Origin: Muscardinus avellanarius | Taxonomy: Eukaryota > Chordata > Mammalia > Rodentia > Gliridae | Length of the DNA stretch: 64,000 nt | Direction: 5' to 3' | NCBI GenBank assembly: GCA_963383645.1 | Contig: OY726566.1 | Span: forward strand, 96,377,321 to 96,441,320 | In this document: positions 45,418-55,490 of the stretch, one piece after another | How positions within the stretch are numbered: position 1 is the first letter of the stretch | Layout: the number at the start of each line of letters is the position of its first letter | Made by a program: the position numbers and the translations under genes | Notes under the pieces: model-generated | Told to the model about the DNA's origin: nothing | The model's input: only the letters and a program-made list of their open reading frames with translations | The model's database searches: none

Positions 45418-46698
45418 CATATTTTTTAATTTAAAAAGAAATGCAACATTTTTAGTTGAGACTTGATGCATTTAGTCCTCGGCAAAGAATTCTGCTCTAT
45501 AACTCAAAACATAATGCATGAGCCGATTCATTCTTGTCTGATCTTTGGAATTGTGTTGAGGTTACAGGCTTTACTCCCAGGGGGAATTGTCAAAATGCCC
45601 TTCCTTACCCTCTGCAAGTTATTGCATATGTTAAACACATTCTTTCCAGGAGCCTTCTCCTCATTCCCTGCCCTGTTTGCAGGGCCACTTAGGCAGTGAT
45701 TATAGTGATGCCATGAAAGAGGATGTAAGTCACTGGATGACTATTTCTAGCCTGTCCACCAAACAAGTTCAGAATGAAATCACTGGCACAGAGGTGTCAG
45801 CTAATTGCAGAATCAGACAGCCGGAGAGACCAGACTGAGATCACCCTTCTCCCAAGGACAAGCCTTTGCTATGACATTCGCGAGAATACGCAGATGAACT
45901 TGCCAGCTAAATGGCTTTCCTTCTCCGGTGCGATCTCCTGCTCCAGCTCCGAAGCCACTATTTAGTGAGTTGCTAGGTAAATACAGACCTCGATGGAGAG
46001 AATTGCTTCATGCTTGTATGTTTTCAATATTGAGGGTGAAATGAAGATACAGATAGCACTTGGAATCTAATTTTCAAGCTTGCACGGATGAAGGGTCGCA
46101 GAAAGAAGCTGAGTTGCACTAGGATATTGAGAATGGGAGGCATAGAGATCGGGACAGCCAGCCGTCCCATTGCAGAAGCTCTTCAGTGAGGCCAGCGAGG
46201 CCCAAGGAGTGCAGATCCAAGAGAGGGAGGCCTTTCCCATTGTGGGTCCACAGGGAAGTGTTTCAGAAAGCTAGCTACCAGGGGGAAGTGAGTTGCCTGG
46301 GCTCTGACTTCTCAGTCAGCATCCAAGGGTTCCTAGGAGAGTTAAGTAAAATTCGAATCCTAGGACTCTTTTAGATTTGAAAAGGACTTTAGCTGCAGAC
46401 GTCCCCACTGACACAGAGGACAGAGAAGTTCAGTGGCAACTTCTGGAGAAGAACGCAGATATTTCACCAGCACACATCTCTGCTCTTTCTGTGAGTTTAA
46501 ACCGACACCGCAATTGAAAAGCAAATAGAGAGATGAAGAGGTGGTGGGGATGGGCAGTGTGTCTACTGGGGATCTGCTAGGAAAGATGCATTCCTAGGAG
46601 GGGTGGCATCGTGCAAAAATAAACATTTTATTTTATAGATAAAACAGATTTGAAATAAAAAGCTCTCTCAGAAAGTGTCCCTAAAGAAGTCTTAAAAA

Positions 46699-46702
<4 letters not shown>
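45418..46702. other. Unannotated, relatively CpG-retaining sequence
   Basis: No repeat is called except a possible MIR remnant near 46370-46480 (GACACAGAGGACAGAGAAGTTCAGTGGCAACTT). CpGs such as ATTCGCGAGAATACGC lie near 45875-45950. No gene is supported. Confidence 0.4.

Positions 46703-46751
<49 letters not shown>
46703..46751 (+). repeat. (CA)n microsatellite
   Basis: About 24 CA units. No SINE adjoins it. Confidence 0.95.
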
Positions 46752-46755
<4 letters not shown>

Positions 46756-46926
46756 GCTCAGGAGGAAAAAAATAAACAATAGGACCAGGAAGATGGTTTG
46801 CCCAAATTTTGCAAAATTAAGGGAAATGCCTTTAGAGTATTTAGCTGCCTTTCTCAAGCAGTATTGACCCCTAAAGTTATTTAAAAACACACACACACAC
46901 CTAATTTAGATTACTTAATAATTTGA

Positions 46927-47120
46927 TTCTGGAGCAGTGACACACACCTGTAATCCCAGTCCATGCAAGGCTGAGAGAAGAGGGTCACAGGAGGATCACA
47001 GGTTTGAGGCCAACCTCAGCTACTTAGCAAGACCCTTAACAATTTAGTGAGATGCTATTTCAGAACTTTAAAAAAAGCTCAGAGATTGAACATTTTTAGG
47101 TTCAATCCCCAGTACAACAA
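46927..47120 (+). mobile_element. B1-dID SINE
   Basis: CTGGAGCAGTGACACACACCTGTAATCCCAGTCC; a short internal duplication GGGTCACAGGAGGATCACAGG; a reduced right arm GCTCAGAGATTGAAC...GGTTCAATCCCCAGTAC; and an (AAT)n tail to 47164. Confidence 0.85.
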
Positions 47121-47189
47121 CATTAATAATAATAATAATTAATAATAATAAAAATAATAAAATAAATTTGAGATTGAAGCTCATTTCAT

Positions 47190-47364
47190 ATTGGGTTCCT
47201 GGAAACCCATCTACCTTTGGGCTACACTCCCAGACCTATTTTTTATACTTTTTATTTTGGAAACAGGGTCTCTTAAGCCAGTGCGACTGGCTTTGAACCT
47301 GCGAGATCCTCCTGTCTCCGCCTCCCAAGTGCGGGGATTACAAGCGTGCGCCACCACGCCCGGC
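47190..47364 (-). mobile_element. B1-dID SINE, type II
   Basis: Reverse copy with right arm GGGTTCCTGGAAACCCATCTACC..GGGCTACACTCCCAGACC, palindrome AAGCCAGT-GCG-ACTGGCTT (47275-47293) and left arm ending GCGTGCGCCACCACGCCCGGC. Several CpGs are retained, so it is fairly young. Confidence 0.92.
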
Positions 47365-47472
47365 TTCCATGAATACTTTTAATAAGGTGTAACCCTTTAT
47401 TTTTACCTATTTATTTGCATCTCATCATGTAGCTTAAGCATGGAAATTGTTAAAGTCATGAAATGCTATTTG

Positions 47473-47838
47473 TCAGCCTTCAAAATCATAGTAGTAGTTA
47501 ACGGAAGTCAGGTGGGACACATTTTTTGCTCTGACAATGTCCATAACTTGCTGCAGTTCGCCGTACACATAGGCTAAGTAAATGGGGCAGGCAGCCTGTG
47601 CCACCCCCCAGCGCCTTGAGGCCAATGATCGGATGACAAAGGCTCCACATCTGGGTGACATTGGTGACAGGAAAGGATGATTAGCAAACATACCTATTAC
47701 AGATGTCCACAGGGCCAGGTAATACATAATGGTTATTTGAATGTGAAAGGCTGTGACTTTTTGAGGACTGTTACTGAGCAGAATAAGTAGAGCACATCTA
47801 CATAACCCACCCCAAATTAAGAAATTCAAGATTATGCT
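47473..47838 (-). CDS. Candidate terminal exon, possible membrane protein (unidentified)
   Basis: On the - strand a strong acceptor (TTTTTGTTATTTTCAG) precedes 47838. From AGC, 121 codons stay open to TGA at 47473-47475 in otherwise stop-rich AT DNA. The predicted peptide has two hydrophobic stretches that could be membrane segments, SIILNFLIWGGLCRCALLIL and ITIMYYLALWTSVIGMF, then a more polar tail ending SVNYYYDFEG. Local GC and CpG content are higher than in flanking DNA. An ATAG/GTATGT donor-like site (exon end 47694) would instead give a 145-nt internal exon. I do not recognise the protein. It may be a real exon, a decayed exon or chance. The open frame extends upstream into a SINE, which is not part of the call. 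Confidence 0.3.
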   Translation of the reverse strand, partial: SIILNFLIWGGLCRCALLILLSNSPQKVTAFHIQITIMYYLALWTSVIGMFANHPFLSPMSPRCGAFVIRSLASRRWGVAQAACPIYLAYVYGELQQVMDIVRAKNVSHLTSVNYYYDFEG

Positions 47839-47925
47839 CTGAAAATAACAAAAAGTACTAGTAAGTGCACTTACTAAAGACAGGATGGGTGGGAGAGAAA
47901 GTGAATCAATATATAGAAGATGGGA

Positions 47926-48130
47926 GCCAGGCATGGTGGCCCACACTTGAATCCCAGTACTTGAAAGGCTGAGATAGAAGGATTACAGGCTTGTGGCCAG
48001 ACTCAGCAATTTAGCAAAGCCCTCTGCAATTTAGTGAGACTCTGTTTTAAAATAAAAACTAAAATAAATAGGACTGGATGGGGTAGCTCATAAGTAGAAT
48101 GCCCCTAGGTTCAGTCCCCAATAACACAAT
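47926..48130 (+). mobile_element. B1-dID SINE
   Basis: GAGCCAGGCATGGTGGCCCACACTTG, TACTTGAAAGGCTGAGATAGAAGG, right arm GGACTGGATGGGGTAGCTCATAAGTAGAATGCCCCTAGGTTCAGTCCCCAATAAC, then a GGAA-rich tail near 48145-48180. Confidence 0.87.
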
Positions 48131-48860
48131 AAAGGAATAAAGATAGGAAGAAGGAAGGAAGGAAATAAGCGAGGGAAGGAACTTAGATGAAGAAATTAGA
48201 GTAGTCTTGATAAATTATTTTGCATGAGGAAGAAAAGGCAGAAGATAAGCCCCTCAAATGTTATTTAGCAGAAAGAATGCACTTTAACTTCTGTTAGTTA
48301 TAAGATTTTTCTTTCAATTAGGAAAAGTGTTAAAACAAAAATTTAAAAATAGTTGTTTCTTCTAAAACAGTACCTAAAGTGATATGCAAAATTAAGTCAC
48401 AAACTAATTTTTTTCAGATGTATAGACCATGTCCTAAGCATTGACAATAGTGAAATTTTTGCTATTTTTATATTTATTATCAAGAGTCTTTTAGGTTCAG
48501 GGTTTTTCCTAAATCTGTGAAAACCTGAATTTTTTTTCTTAATACTTCAAGAAGATTATCTTCTTGAGATATACTACTTTAAGTATAATATAAAACTCTA
48601 AAATATAAATTTAGAATCTACAGAAAGAGTTTTAAGGAAAGGTTCACTTGTTTGTGATCTTCTGATCTTTCAGTTAGGAAGATAATTGTTAATTTTCAAG
48701 TAACTGCTTCTTGAAGTTTACCTTTATGAAATCATTTTAGGGGAAGAGCCTGGTACCAGAGACTAATAGTGTTATTTCTAAACTCCTGATCAAGAATTAA
48801 AATAATTATAAAAGTGACATAGAACTGACTTATAAAATGACAAGCATTCAAACTACTTAC
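48131..48860. other. Unannotated AT-rich sequence
   Basis: No recognised repeat beyond the GGAA tail of the preceding SINE. Confidence 0.4.
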
Positions 48861-48943
48861 TTTTGTATATTTTGGAAGAGTTGCAAGGTATGACTTGCTC
48901 CTTTCTGATTTTCCCACCTTTATTATCTATTTTGTAGACGCAC
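48861..48943 (-). CDS. Candidate 83-nt internal exon (unidentified)
   Basis: On the - strand the acceptor TTCTTTATCATTTAACAG and an ideal donor, AAAA/GTAAGTAG, bound 83 nt. One frame (offset 1) is open, starting CVYKIDNKGGKIRKEQVIPC. The other two contain stops. Read in that frame the exon ends in phase 1, whereas the candidate at 47838 starts in phase 0, so the two cannot be joined directly. Splice motifs of this quality also occur by chance in a window of this size. Confidence 0.18.
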
Positions 48944-49019
48944 CTGTTAAATGATAAAGAACTTAATCATGGTGAGTACTTATTGTATTAGGTTCCTGTA
49001 AAGACATTTGTGACCTGTA

Positions 49020-49160
49020 CCTTTTATTTTTCATGTCTGTTAGATCTTGTAGATGTAGAAATGAGTTAAACAGATTCAAGTTCATACAACCAGAAAACAC
49101 CAGAGACGGGCCTCATTTTTAAGTTCAGTTCCAAAGCTCTAATTACTGCCTCTATGGACA
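49020..49160 (+). mobile_element. MIR-like fragment
   Basis: TGTAGATGTAGAAATGAGTTAAACAGATTCAAGTTCATACAACCAG...TTCAGTTCCAAAGCTCTAATTACTGCC tracks the second half of MIR (GATGAGGAAACTGAGG..AAGGTCACACAGC..GGCTCCAGAG). Weak. Confidence 0.5.
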
Positions 49161-50119
49161 CATAGTTATCTGGGTACAAAAGTTACAGGAAGAAGAGTCA
49201 AGTTGCCTTCTAGAGCAAGAATCCAGCATTCCGGTGCTACATCGCTCAGGTGCATAGCCAGACCCTTTGCTGCTCTCTCCTTCAAAGAGTGCCCACAAGA
49301 TAGATGCCACCCTTCACATCTGGATGGTGCTTACAGCTGTCCAGTTCTGCGACTCCCAACTTCCCCTTGTATAGCTGACAAGCTGTCATATTTGCACTGA
49401 TATTTCATGGGAATTTTTCCTTAGCCTGCCACCTTTAGAAGAACAGGATCACTGTCTTTCTTTTCTTCTCATTCAAGTTATTATCTCTTCCTCCTCAGCC
49501 AACACACTTGTTACCTGTGTGCACACACACATGACTATGTAGCTGCTAGACAAAACATCCTGAGAAAAATTGTTCAGATTCCTATTTCCTTCTACCTGGG
49601 GATGTTCTCGAGATTCAGTAATTACAGAATCCCACTCACAGCAGTCCAGCTCTGTGTAGTACTAAAACTGTTCTGCTTAGAGAAGTGCAATCGTGCTTCA
49701 AGGAAAAACATCTTGCCTGCCAGATTGGTGCACAAATTGCAATCGATGTATCTTCTATCCATTGTAAGCTCTGCCCTTCTTGTGCATTATTTAGGGATGG
49801 CGATTGTATATTTAAAGTCCCTCTGTGTGAGAACTGCTCAAAATGTAGCTGCTTTTTACTCGATAACGGGGTGGAGATGGAGGCAGATAAAGTCTTTCTG
49901 CTGGAGCCTTTCCCCCGCCAAGATGAAAAAACACAAGAAGAGAAATGTCACTTTGTCTTAGTGTTCAGTGTGGGCTCCATCAACAGGAAAACTTTCTGCC
50001 TCTGGAGAAAGGTGGAATGAGGGCTTCTCAACAGCTTGGTCTGCATGAGAAACCTGATTTTCAGAGTGCTTAGAGAGGCTAGAGGTGAAAGGAGTGGGTA
50101 TTTATTTATTTATTATATC
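49161..50119. other. Unannotated sequence with a Cys-rich open frame
   Basis: No repeat is recognised. A 111-codon frame at 49685-50020 (+) contains CKLCPSC and CENCSKCSC clusters. I see no promoter, splice or family evidence, so it is not called as a gene. See findings. Confidence 0.4.
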
Positions 50120-50262
50120 TTAATATGTTTTATTGGTACTTTATAGTCTTACATCACAATGTAAATCATGTTTACAATGACATGGTACAGTTCTTGATAG
50201 CCACCCTCTACCCATTTCCCCCTTCTCAGTACAGAGTACTAAGATGGACATTTGTATTTTCA
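50120..50262 (-). mobile_element. L1 3'-end fragment
   Basis: TTTTATTGGTACTTTATAGTCTTACATCACAATG..TACAATGACATGGTACAG, then CCCATTTCCCCCTTCTCAGTACAG. This is the reverse complement of an L1 3'UTR, parallel to 22.57-22.7 kb. Confidence 0.7.
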
Positions 50263-50279
50263 CATATGTACATATTTAA

Positions 50280-50485
50280 TTAATTAATTAATCAATCAAT
50301 TTTTTGGTGGTACTGGGGTTCCTGGAAGCCCTTCTACCTCTGGGCTATATTCTCAGACCTATTTTTATATTTTTTGATATGGAAACAGGGTCTCTTAAGC
50401 CAGCAAGGCTGGCTTCGAACCTGTACGATCCTCCTGTCTCTGCCTCCCAAGCGTGGAGATTATAAGCGTGTGCCACCACGCCGGC
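50280..50485 (-). mobile_element. B1-dID SINE, type II, with TSD
   Basis: T/A-rich tail, right arm GGTACTGGGGTTCCTGGAAGCCC, palindrome AAGCCAGC-AAG-GCTGGCTT, left arm ending GCCACCACGCCGGC. The 17-bp TSD CATATGTA(C/T)ATATTTAA is at 50263-50279 and 50486-50502 with one mismatch. Confidence 0.93.
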
Positions 50486-50649
50486 CATATGTATATATTT
50501 AAATATGTCCTAACAAGCAGGAATGGGAGAGCAAAGAGAAGGGACTGGGGATTGGTAGCATGTGATCATACATATCACATCTATTACATTATCTTGTGAT
50601 TCTCCTGAGGTTATCAACAAGGCGTGGTTTTGTTACTATTCTTTTTATT

Positions 50650-50858
50650 GATTTATTTATTTTGATGCTGCTGAAGATTGAGCCCAGGAGCATTATTCCT
50701 CTGAGCCAAACCCCCAGCCCTACTTTGTTTTTATTTTGAATCAGGAGCTTTCTAGGTTGAGCAGAGTCTCCGTAATTGCTGAGCCTGTCCTTGAACCTGC
50801 CATCCTCCTGTCTCAGCCTCCCAAGTCCTAGGATTACAGGCACAAGACACCAGACCCA
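50650..50858 (-). mobile_element. B1-dID SINE
   Basis: GATGCTGCTGAAGATTGAGCCCAGGAGC, linker TTGTTTTTATTTTGAATCAGG, left arm ending GGATTACAGGCACAAGACACCAGACCC. Confidence 0.87.
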
Positions 50859-51466
50859 TCTTAGAAGTGGTTTTATTTCAAGCAGGTAGGAGAATTGACC
50901 CTGATTTAATAAGTCTCTTCATTTTCTCCCACCCACTTGTTCTATTTAACTCCAAATTTGCTATAGATACAAAAATCGTTGCTGACTTGATACAACTTTG
51001 TATGTTCCTTCATCTCAATTGCATTAAGCATTTAGTAAAGATTCTAATCCTCCCCATGTTCTCATTTTTCAAGTTTTAGGGAGATAACACTGTGGTCATT
51101 CCGCTAGGTTCTAGAAATAGCCTGCAATCACACTCTAGGGGAAACAGTCATTTTGTGTTTCGATTGGAAACAATAAAAATAGTTGCTGCCCATTACTTTC
51201 TCCATTTCATTACTATTTTATTTTTATAGCTTCATTTAATCTGGTATGAATCATAAGTGTATGAGGCCTGTATCATTTCTTTCATTGAACACTGAGAGGA
51301 CACAAGGTTTAGCCCTAATGCAGGTGAACTTGCTCCTCTGGGTTCTATGCACCCACATTCTAGCATTTGCTACCAGAAGAAAAATGATGCCTATTAATCT
51401 TACACTAATAGGTGCATGTAATTTAAAAGGCAAAAACCAATATAATTATGTCTATAAGACACAATC
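50859..51466. other. Unannotated sequence
   Basis: No recognised repeat or gene. Confidence 0.4.
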
Positions 51467-51655
51467 CAGCTGAGTGTGGGTATATGTCTGTATTCCTAGT
51501 ACTTGGAAGGTTCAGACAGGAAGATCACAGGTTCAAGACCAGCCTCAGCAACTTAATGAGACTCTCAGCAAACCTAGTAAGACCATGTTTCAAAATAAAT
51601 AAAATAGGTCTGAGAGGGTGGAATACTCCTGGGTTCAATCTCTGACACCACAAAA
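51467..51655 (+). mobile_element. B1-dID SINE
   Basis: CCAGCTGAGTGTGGGTATATGTCTGTATTCCTAGTACTTGG, GGAAGATCACAGGTTCAAGACCAGCC, linker AAATAAATAAAATAGG, reduced right arm ending GGGTTCAATCTCTGACACC. Confidence 0.86.
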
Positions 51656-51699
51656 ATAAATAACAAATAAATCACCTTATATTTTCTGAAATGATGTGT

Positions 51700-51920
51700 T
51701 GTTTTTGTTGTTGTTTTTTGGGGTTTTTTTTGGTGATGGTACTGGGGTTCCTGGAAACCCTGCTACCTCCGGGCTATGCTCCCAGACCTACTTTTATACT
51801 TTTTTTTTATTTGGAAACAGGGTCTCTTAAGCCAGTGAGGCTGGCTTCGAACCTGCGTGATTCTCCTGTCTCTGCCTCCAAAGTGTAGGAATTACAAGCG
51901 TGAGCCACCATGTCCAGCAT
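51700..51920 (-). mobile_element. B1-dID SINE, type II, with TSD
   Basis: T-rich tail, GGTACTGGGGTTCCTGGAAACCC, palindrome AAGCCAGT-GAG-GCTGGCTT, left arm ending GCGTGAGCCACCATGTCCAGC. The TSD TGAAAT(G/C)ATGTGT is at 51687-51699 and 51921-51933. Confidence 0.92.
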
Positions 51921-52109
51921 TGAAATCATGTGTATTCTTAAGAGGAACATTTGCATTGATGATCTCTTTCTTTCTTTCTGTAAGCAATGCCATCTACAGT
52001 ACAGGTACACTTCAAATGAACATTTCTAAGTCCAACAAAGTGTCCTTGTCTACCTGTTATAAAATATGTCATCAGAATTTTATTTATATTCAGAAAAATA
52101 AATTTTATT

Positions 52110-52325
52110 TTTTTTGGTGTAATGGGAATGGAGCTCAAGGACATTCTACCTCGGAGCTATACCCTTAGCCCTCCTTTAAAAAAAAAAAAAATTGAAATAT
52201 GATCTCACTAAGTTCCTGAAGGTCTTACTTAAAGGCTGAAGCTGGCCTCAGACTTATGATCCATCTTTCTGTGTCAGCCTCTCAAGTACCAAATACCATT
52301 ACAGGCATGGACCACCATACCTGGC
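52110..52325 (-). mobile_element. B1-dID SINE, degraded
   Basis: GGTGTAATGGGAATGGAGCTCAAGGACATTCTACCTCGGAGC, an A-rich linker, left arm ending ATTACAGGCATGGACCACCATACCTGGC. Confidence 0.84.
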
Positions 52326-53080
52326 AAAGAAATTCCTCATCTATGTGCATCTCCTAATTGGTTCCCATCCTTGGATCTCATTTATCTCAGTTAACCTGGA
52401 CGACCCTTCTGAGGAAACATATTAACTTCCGCTTTAACTTCTCTCCACGCCTAAACAGGGTTTTCTTCCTCTCTCCTAAGCTGTCCTTGACCTGCAACCC
52501 ACAGTTCCCTTGGCCATGGGCTCTGTCCCAGCCTCCAGTGGAAGGCACGTGCACCATTGAAAATGCTCCCTAAAGGGATGCATTGTTTAGAATCGCTCAG
52601 CTTCTCCAGAGAACAACAGCTTTCATTCTTGAATTTTCCATCAGAGTCATAACAAGCCTCAATTCCTCTGCAAATTTGATTCACATTTTTAATTCAAAGC
52701 AATGAATTAACTAATTTAGAGTTATTAAACCAGCAGCCTGCCAACTTCAGGGAAAGAAAAAAAAAACAAAACAAAATTAAAAAAAAAAGCCAACTATACA
52801 CATTTTTTTTTCAGCTTCTCAAGATGGTAAGAAAGACGAACAGACCAATTCAAATACAGCTGCCTAATCAAACACAAATTTCAGCAGCCACTCCTCTTCC
52901 TAGAGAGGAGGACAGAACAGGTTTTGTGCAAAGGGCTTCTTCCACTTGTAGGGCCGTGCACTCTGAAATGCGCCCTGGTTACTCGGCACCTTCTTCTCTG
53001 TCCAGCCCATGGTCCATCTTGGTGTTCTCTCAAGTCCTAGTCCTGGAAAGGGTGGGTTCCACAGCACTCCCTCAGATGGA

Positions 53081-53082
<2 letters not shown>
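52326..53082. other. Unannotated sequence
   Basis: No repeat is called. The open frame at 52824-53342 runs through the microsatellite and SINEs and is not a gene. Confidence 0.4.

Positions 53083-53126
<44 letters not shown>
53083..53126 (+). repeat. (TTA)n microsatellite in SINE tail
   Basis: About 14 TTA units at the tail side of the following reverse SINE. Confidence 0.96.
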
Positions 53127-53567
53127 GGCAGTACTTGGAATGAAACTCAGAGGCATTCTTCTACCTCTGAGCTCTACCCCAGTCCTATTTTTATTTATTT
53201 ATTATTTATTTATTTAATATGCGGGTTTGGTGATGGAACCCAGGGGCATTCGACCTCTGAGCTACACCTCCTGCCCTATTTTTTATTACTCATTTTGAAA
53301 CAGGGTCTCACTAAGTTGCAAAGGGCCTCACTAAGTAGCTGAGGCTGTCCACGAACCTAGATCATCCAGTCAGCCTCCCGAATGCTGGGATTGATTACAA
53401 GTGTGCGCCACCACGCCCGGCTACTCTTATTTTTTTATTTTTTTGAAACAGGTCTCACTGAGTTGCGAAGGGCCTCCCCTAGTAACTGAGGCTGTTTGCA
53501 AACAGCGATCCTCGGGTCTCTGCCTCCTGAATGTTGGGATTACAAGTGTGTGCCACCACGTCTGGCT
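53127..53567 (-). mobile_element. B1-dID SINE split by a nested SINE
   Basis: The right (ID) arm is at 53127-53190 (CAGTACTTGGAATGAAACTCAGAGGC...CTCTACCCCAGTCC). The matching left (B1) arm is at 53424-53567 (TTTTTTTGAAACAGGTCTCACTGAGTTGC...GTGTGCCACCACGTCTGGC). Between them, in the A/T-rich linker, sits a complete second SINE of the same orientation. Confidence 0.85.
53217..53423 (-). mobile_element. Nested B1-dID SINE (inner)
   Basis: A complete copy: GGTTTGGTGATGGAACCCAGGGGC, linker ATTTTTTATTACTCATTTTGAAACAGGG, left arm ending GTGTGCGCCACCACGCCCGGC. It is better preserved than the outer copy. Confidence 0.9.
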
Positions 53568-54390
53568 TGGAATTTGATTTTAAAAGTCAAAAAGGCTGGG
53601 AGCTTTTAGGTTTTATTCCATTTCTTTGTCCAGATCTCTTCTCCTTTGGGGCAAGAGAAGTGTTCTGGGATCAAATGATTAAAATGTGCTGTGGATATAG
53701 TGAGAGGCAAAGATCTCAGTTAAATGAGGTTTAGACTATTTCCCCATTGTTCTAGGGTAAGTGGTGTTTACAATGTGTTTTGAAGAAGGGAAGAGATGGC
53801 TTGGCTGACAGGGGGTGGAAGTTTGTCCCAGAACCACTAAGAATAGTGTTGTGCTTGACAGGCAGCCAAAACAGCAAGCGTGTTTACACTCGATGAGAAG
53901 GCCTTGCATAATCCTGATGTTTTTCACATTGAAAAATTCATGAATTCTCTTCTATTTGCACTAATGTGAAGATCAGATTGTTGCTTCAGCTACTTTCGCT
54001 CTTTTTTATAATTTGCTTTTATTTTTTCCCCTTTTTTACCAAAGTGCAACTTTTGGATAGCAAGATGCGAGCGCCTTAAAGGTGCACTTTGGAAAAAATG
54101 CTTTGTGTTTTCAGTGTGGATAGCCCCCCAAATATTTTACACCATGTGGATCTAGGAAAGTCTGCCATTCTGTGCTGCAGTTTTCTAAATGGGAAAACTC
54201 ACACATTGCTACCAGAATACATGTTATACAGCTTTGGGAATAATCTACAAAGCTCAGTGTCAGGAGTATTATCCGAAGTTCCTCAACCTGAAAGTTGTCA
54301 GTACCAATGTCCTGGAGCAGGTGCCCACGGGAGATGACACTTTCCTGAGAAGAAGCTGTTGGGAAAAAATCTTGAGAATAGTAAAAGGAA
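53568..54390. other. Unannotated sequence
   Basis: No recognised repeat or gene. Confidence 0.4.
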
Positions 54391-54446
54391 ACAGAAAAAG
54401 AAAAGAAAAAGGAAAAGGAAAAGGAAAAGGAAAAGGAAAAAAAAAA
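54391..54446 (+). repeat. (GGAAAA)n purine repeat
   Basis: About nine GGAAAA/AGAAAA units ending in A10. Confidence 0.94.
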
Positions 54447-55305
54447 GATGGCAGACACAAGCAAATGGTAAGAGGAAGCCGACAAAGAGAGAGAAGAGAT
54501 AAATAGATTTTTTTGGTTGGATTTCCAGGGAGCCTTTCAGAATTATTTCATTTCATTCTGACCAGCCTCCTTCTACGGATTCCCAGCCTTGTCACCTGTC
54601 ACGATATTGTCCCGGGACTGGTACAGATAACTGGATGTTTCATCAGCAGCCTATATCTCTCCTCCATTATAAATTCCCTTGTAGACAAGATTATGTTCTC
54701 CTTTGTTGGCATCCATTCCTCTTTCACTTTCATCCCCAAAGCCCTTGAGGATCTGTCACTTCAATAGGATACATCGTTAATAAGATAATAAAGAAAAGCC
54801 TCGATTTTTTAGTAGGACCTAACACCTCCCTGTGGCCACCACCCCCACCATAGCTGGCCTTGCAGTGAGGTTGAGGAACTCCTGGAAGAAGGACTAGAAA
54901 TATATGCCAGCTTGTCCTGTGTGATCAGCCTGAAAGGAAATGAGATTAAAAGTGAAGAAGGTGGAAATTAACCCCATTCGCCTGCAGTGTCACTAAAGCA
55001 CTCAGAAGGTGGAATGCCAATAGTGCCCACTGTGAGGGCTGGGTCGTCTCCTGAGCCCAGCCAAGACAGTTCTTTATCTATTGTTACATTTAAAGATACT
55101 CAAGATTGGCGAAGACCAAGACCATTATAATATGAACAAATTGTGTCCTCATCAGCTGCCTTGATGTCAAGTCTGTGCATAGTAAATCCTTCCTTTACAA
55201 AAAGGGGATTTGCTCCCAAAGCCTTCTTGGAATAAATGTCTCCCCAGCTCTATTTCTTTCCAAATTTTTCATCCCTATTACTGATAGAAAGAATGATTGG
55301 CTATT
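54447..55305. other. Unannotated sequence
   Basis: No recognised repeat or gene. An open frame at 54513-54767 is without support. Confidence 0.4.
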
Positions 55306-55317
55306 GATAATAATCTT
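55306..55317 (+). repeat. TSD of chimeric L1, left copy
   Basis: GATAATAATCTT recurs at 58065-58076. At the right copy the context is TCTT/AAAG, compatible with L1 endonuclease nicking of the + strand for a - strand insertion. Confidence 0.85.
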
Positions 55318-55490
55318 TTTTTAAATTTTTTTTTATTGGTGCACTGTATTCATACATCATAGTAGGATACATACTTTTGTAGACATACATGCACACTTTT
55401 CCCAGTCAGCCCCCACCCAATCCCCACCCCATTCTCTCCCTATCCCTCCCTCCCATGCTTGGCTTAGTAGTTGACATCTAGTATTATGGC
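55318..55490 (-). mobile_element. 3'UTR and tail of chimeric L1
   Basis: + strand TTTTTTTTATTGGTGCACTGTATTCATAC...CCCACCCAATCCCCACCCCATTCTCTCCC..TGCTTGGCTTAGTAGTTGAC is the complement of the 3'UTR seen at 21.48-21.65 kb. Similarity fades near 55490, the first chimera junction. Confidence 0.88.

Noticed and set aside
52824..53342. 172-codon + strand open frame preceded by a TTTTTTTTCAG acceptor-like site
   Set aside because: Its second half is the TTA repeat and SINE sequence. A GTAAGA donor-like site directly at its ATG makes the exon model implausible.
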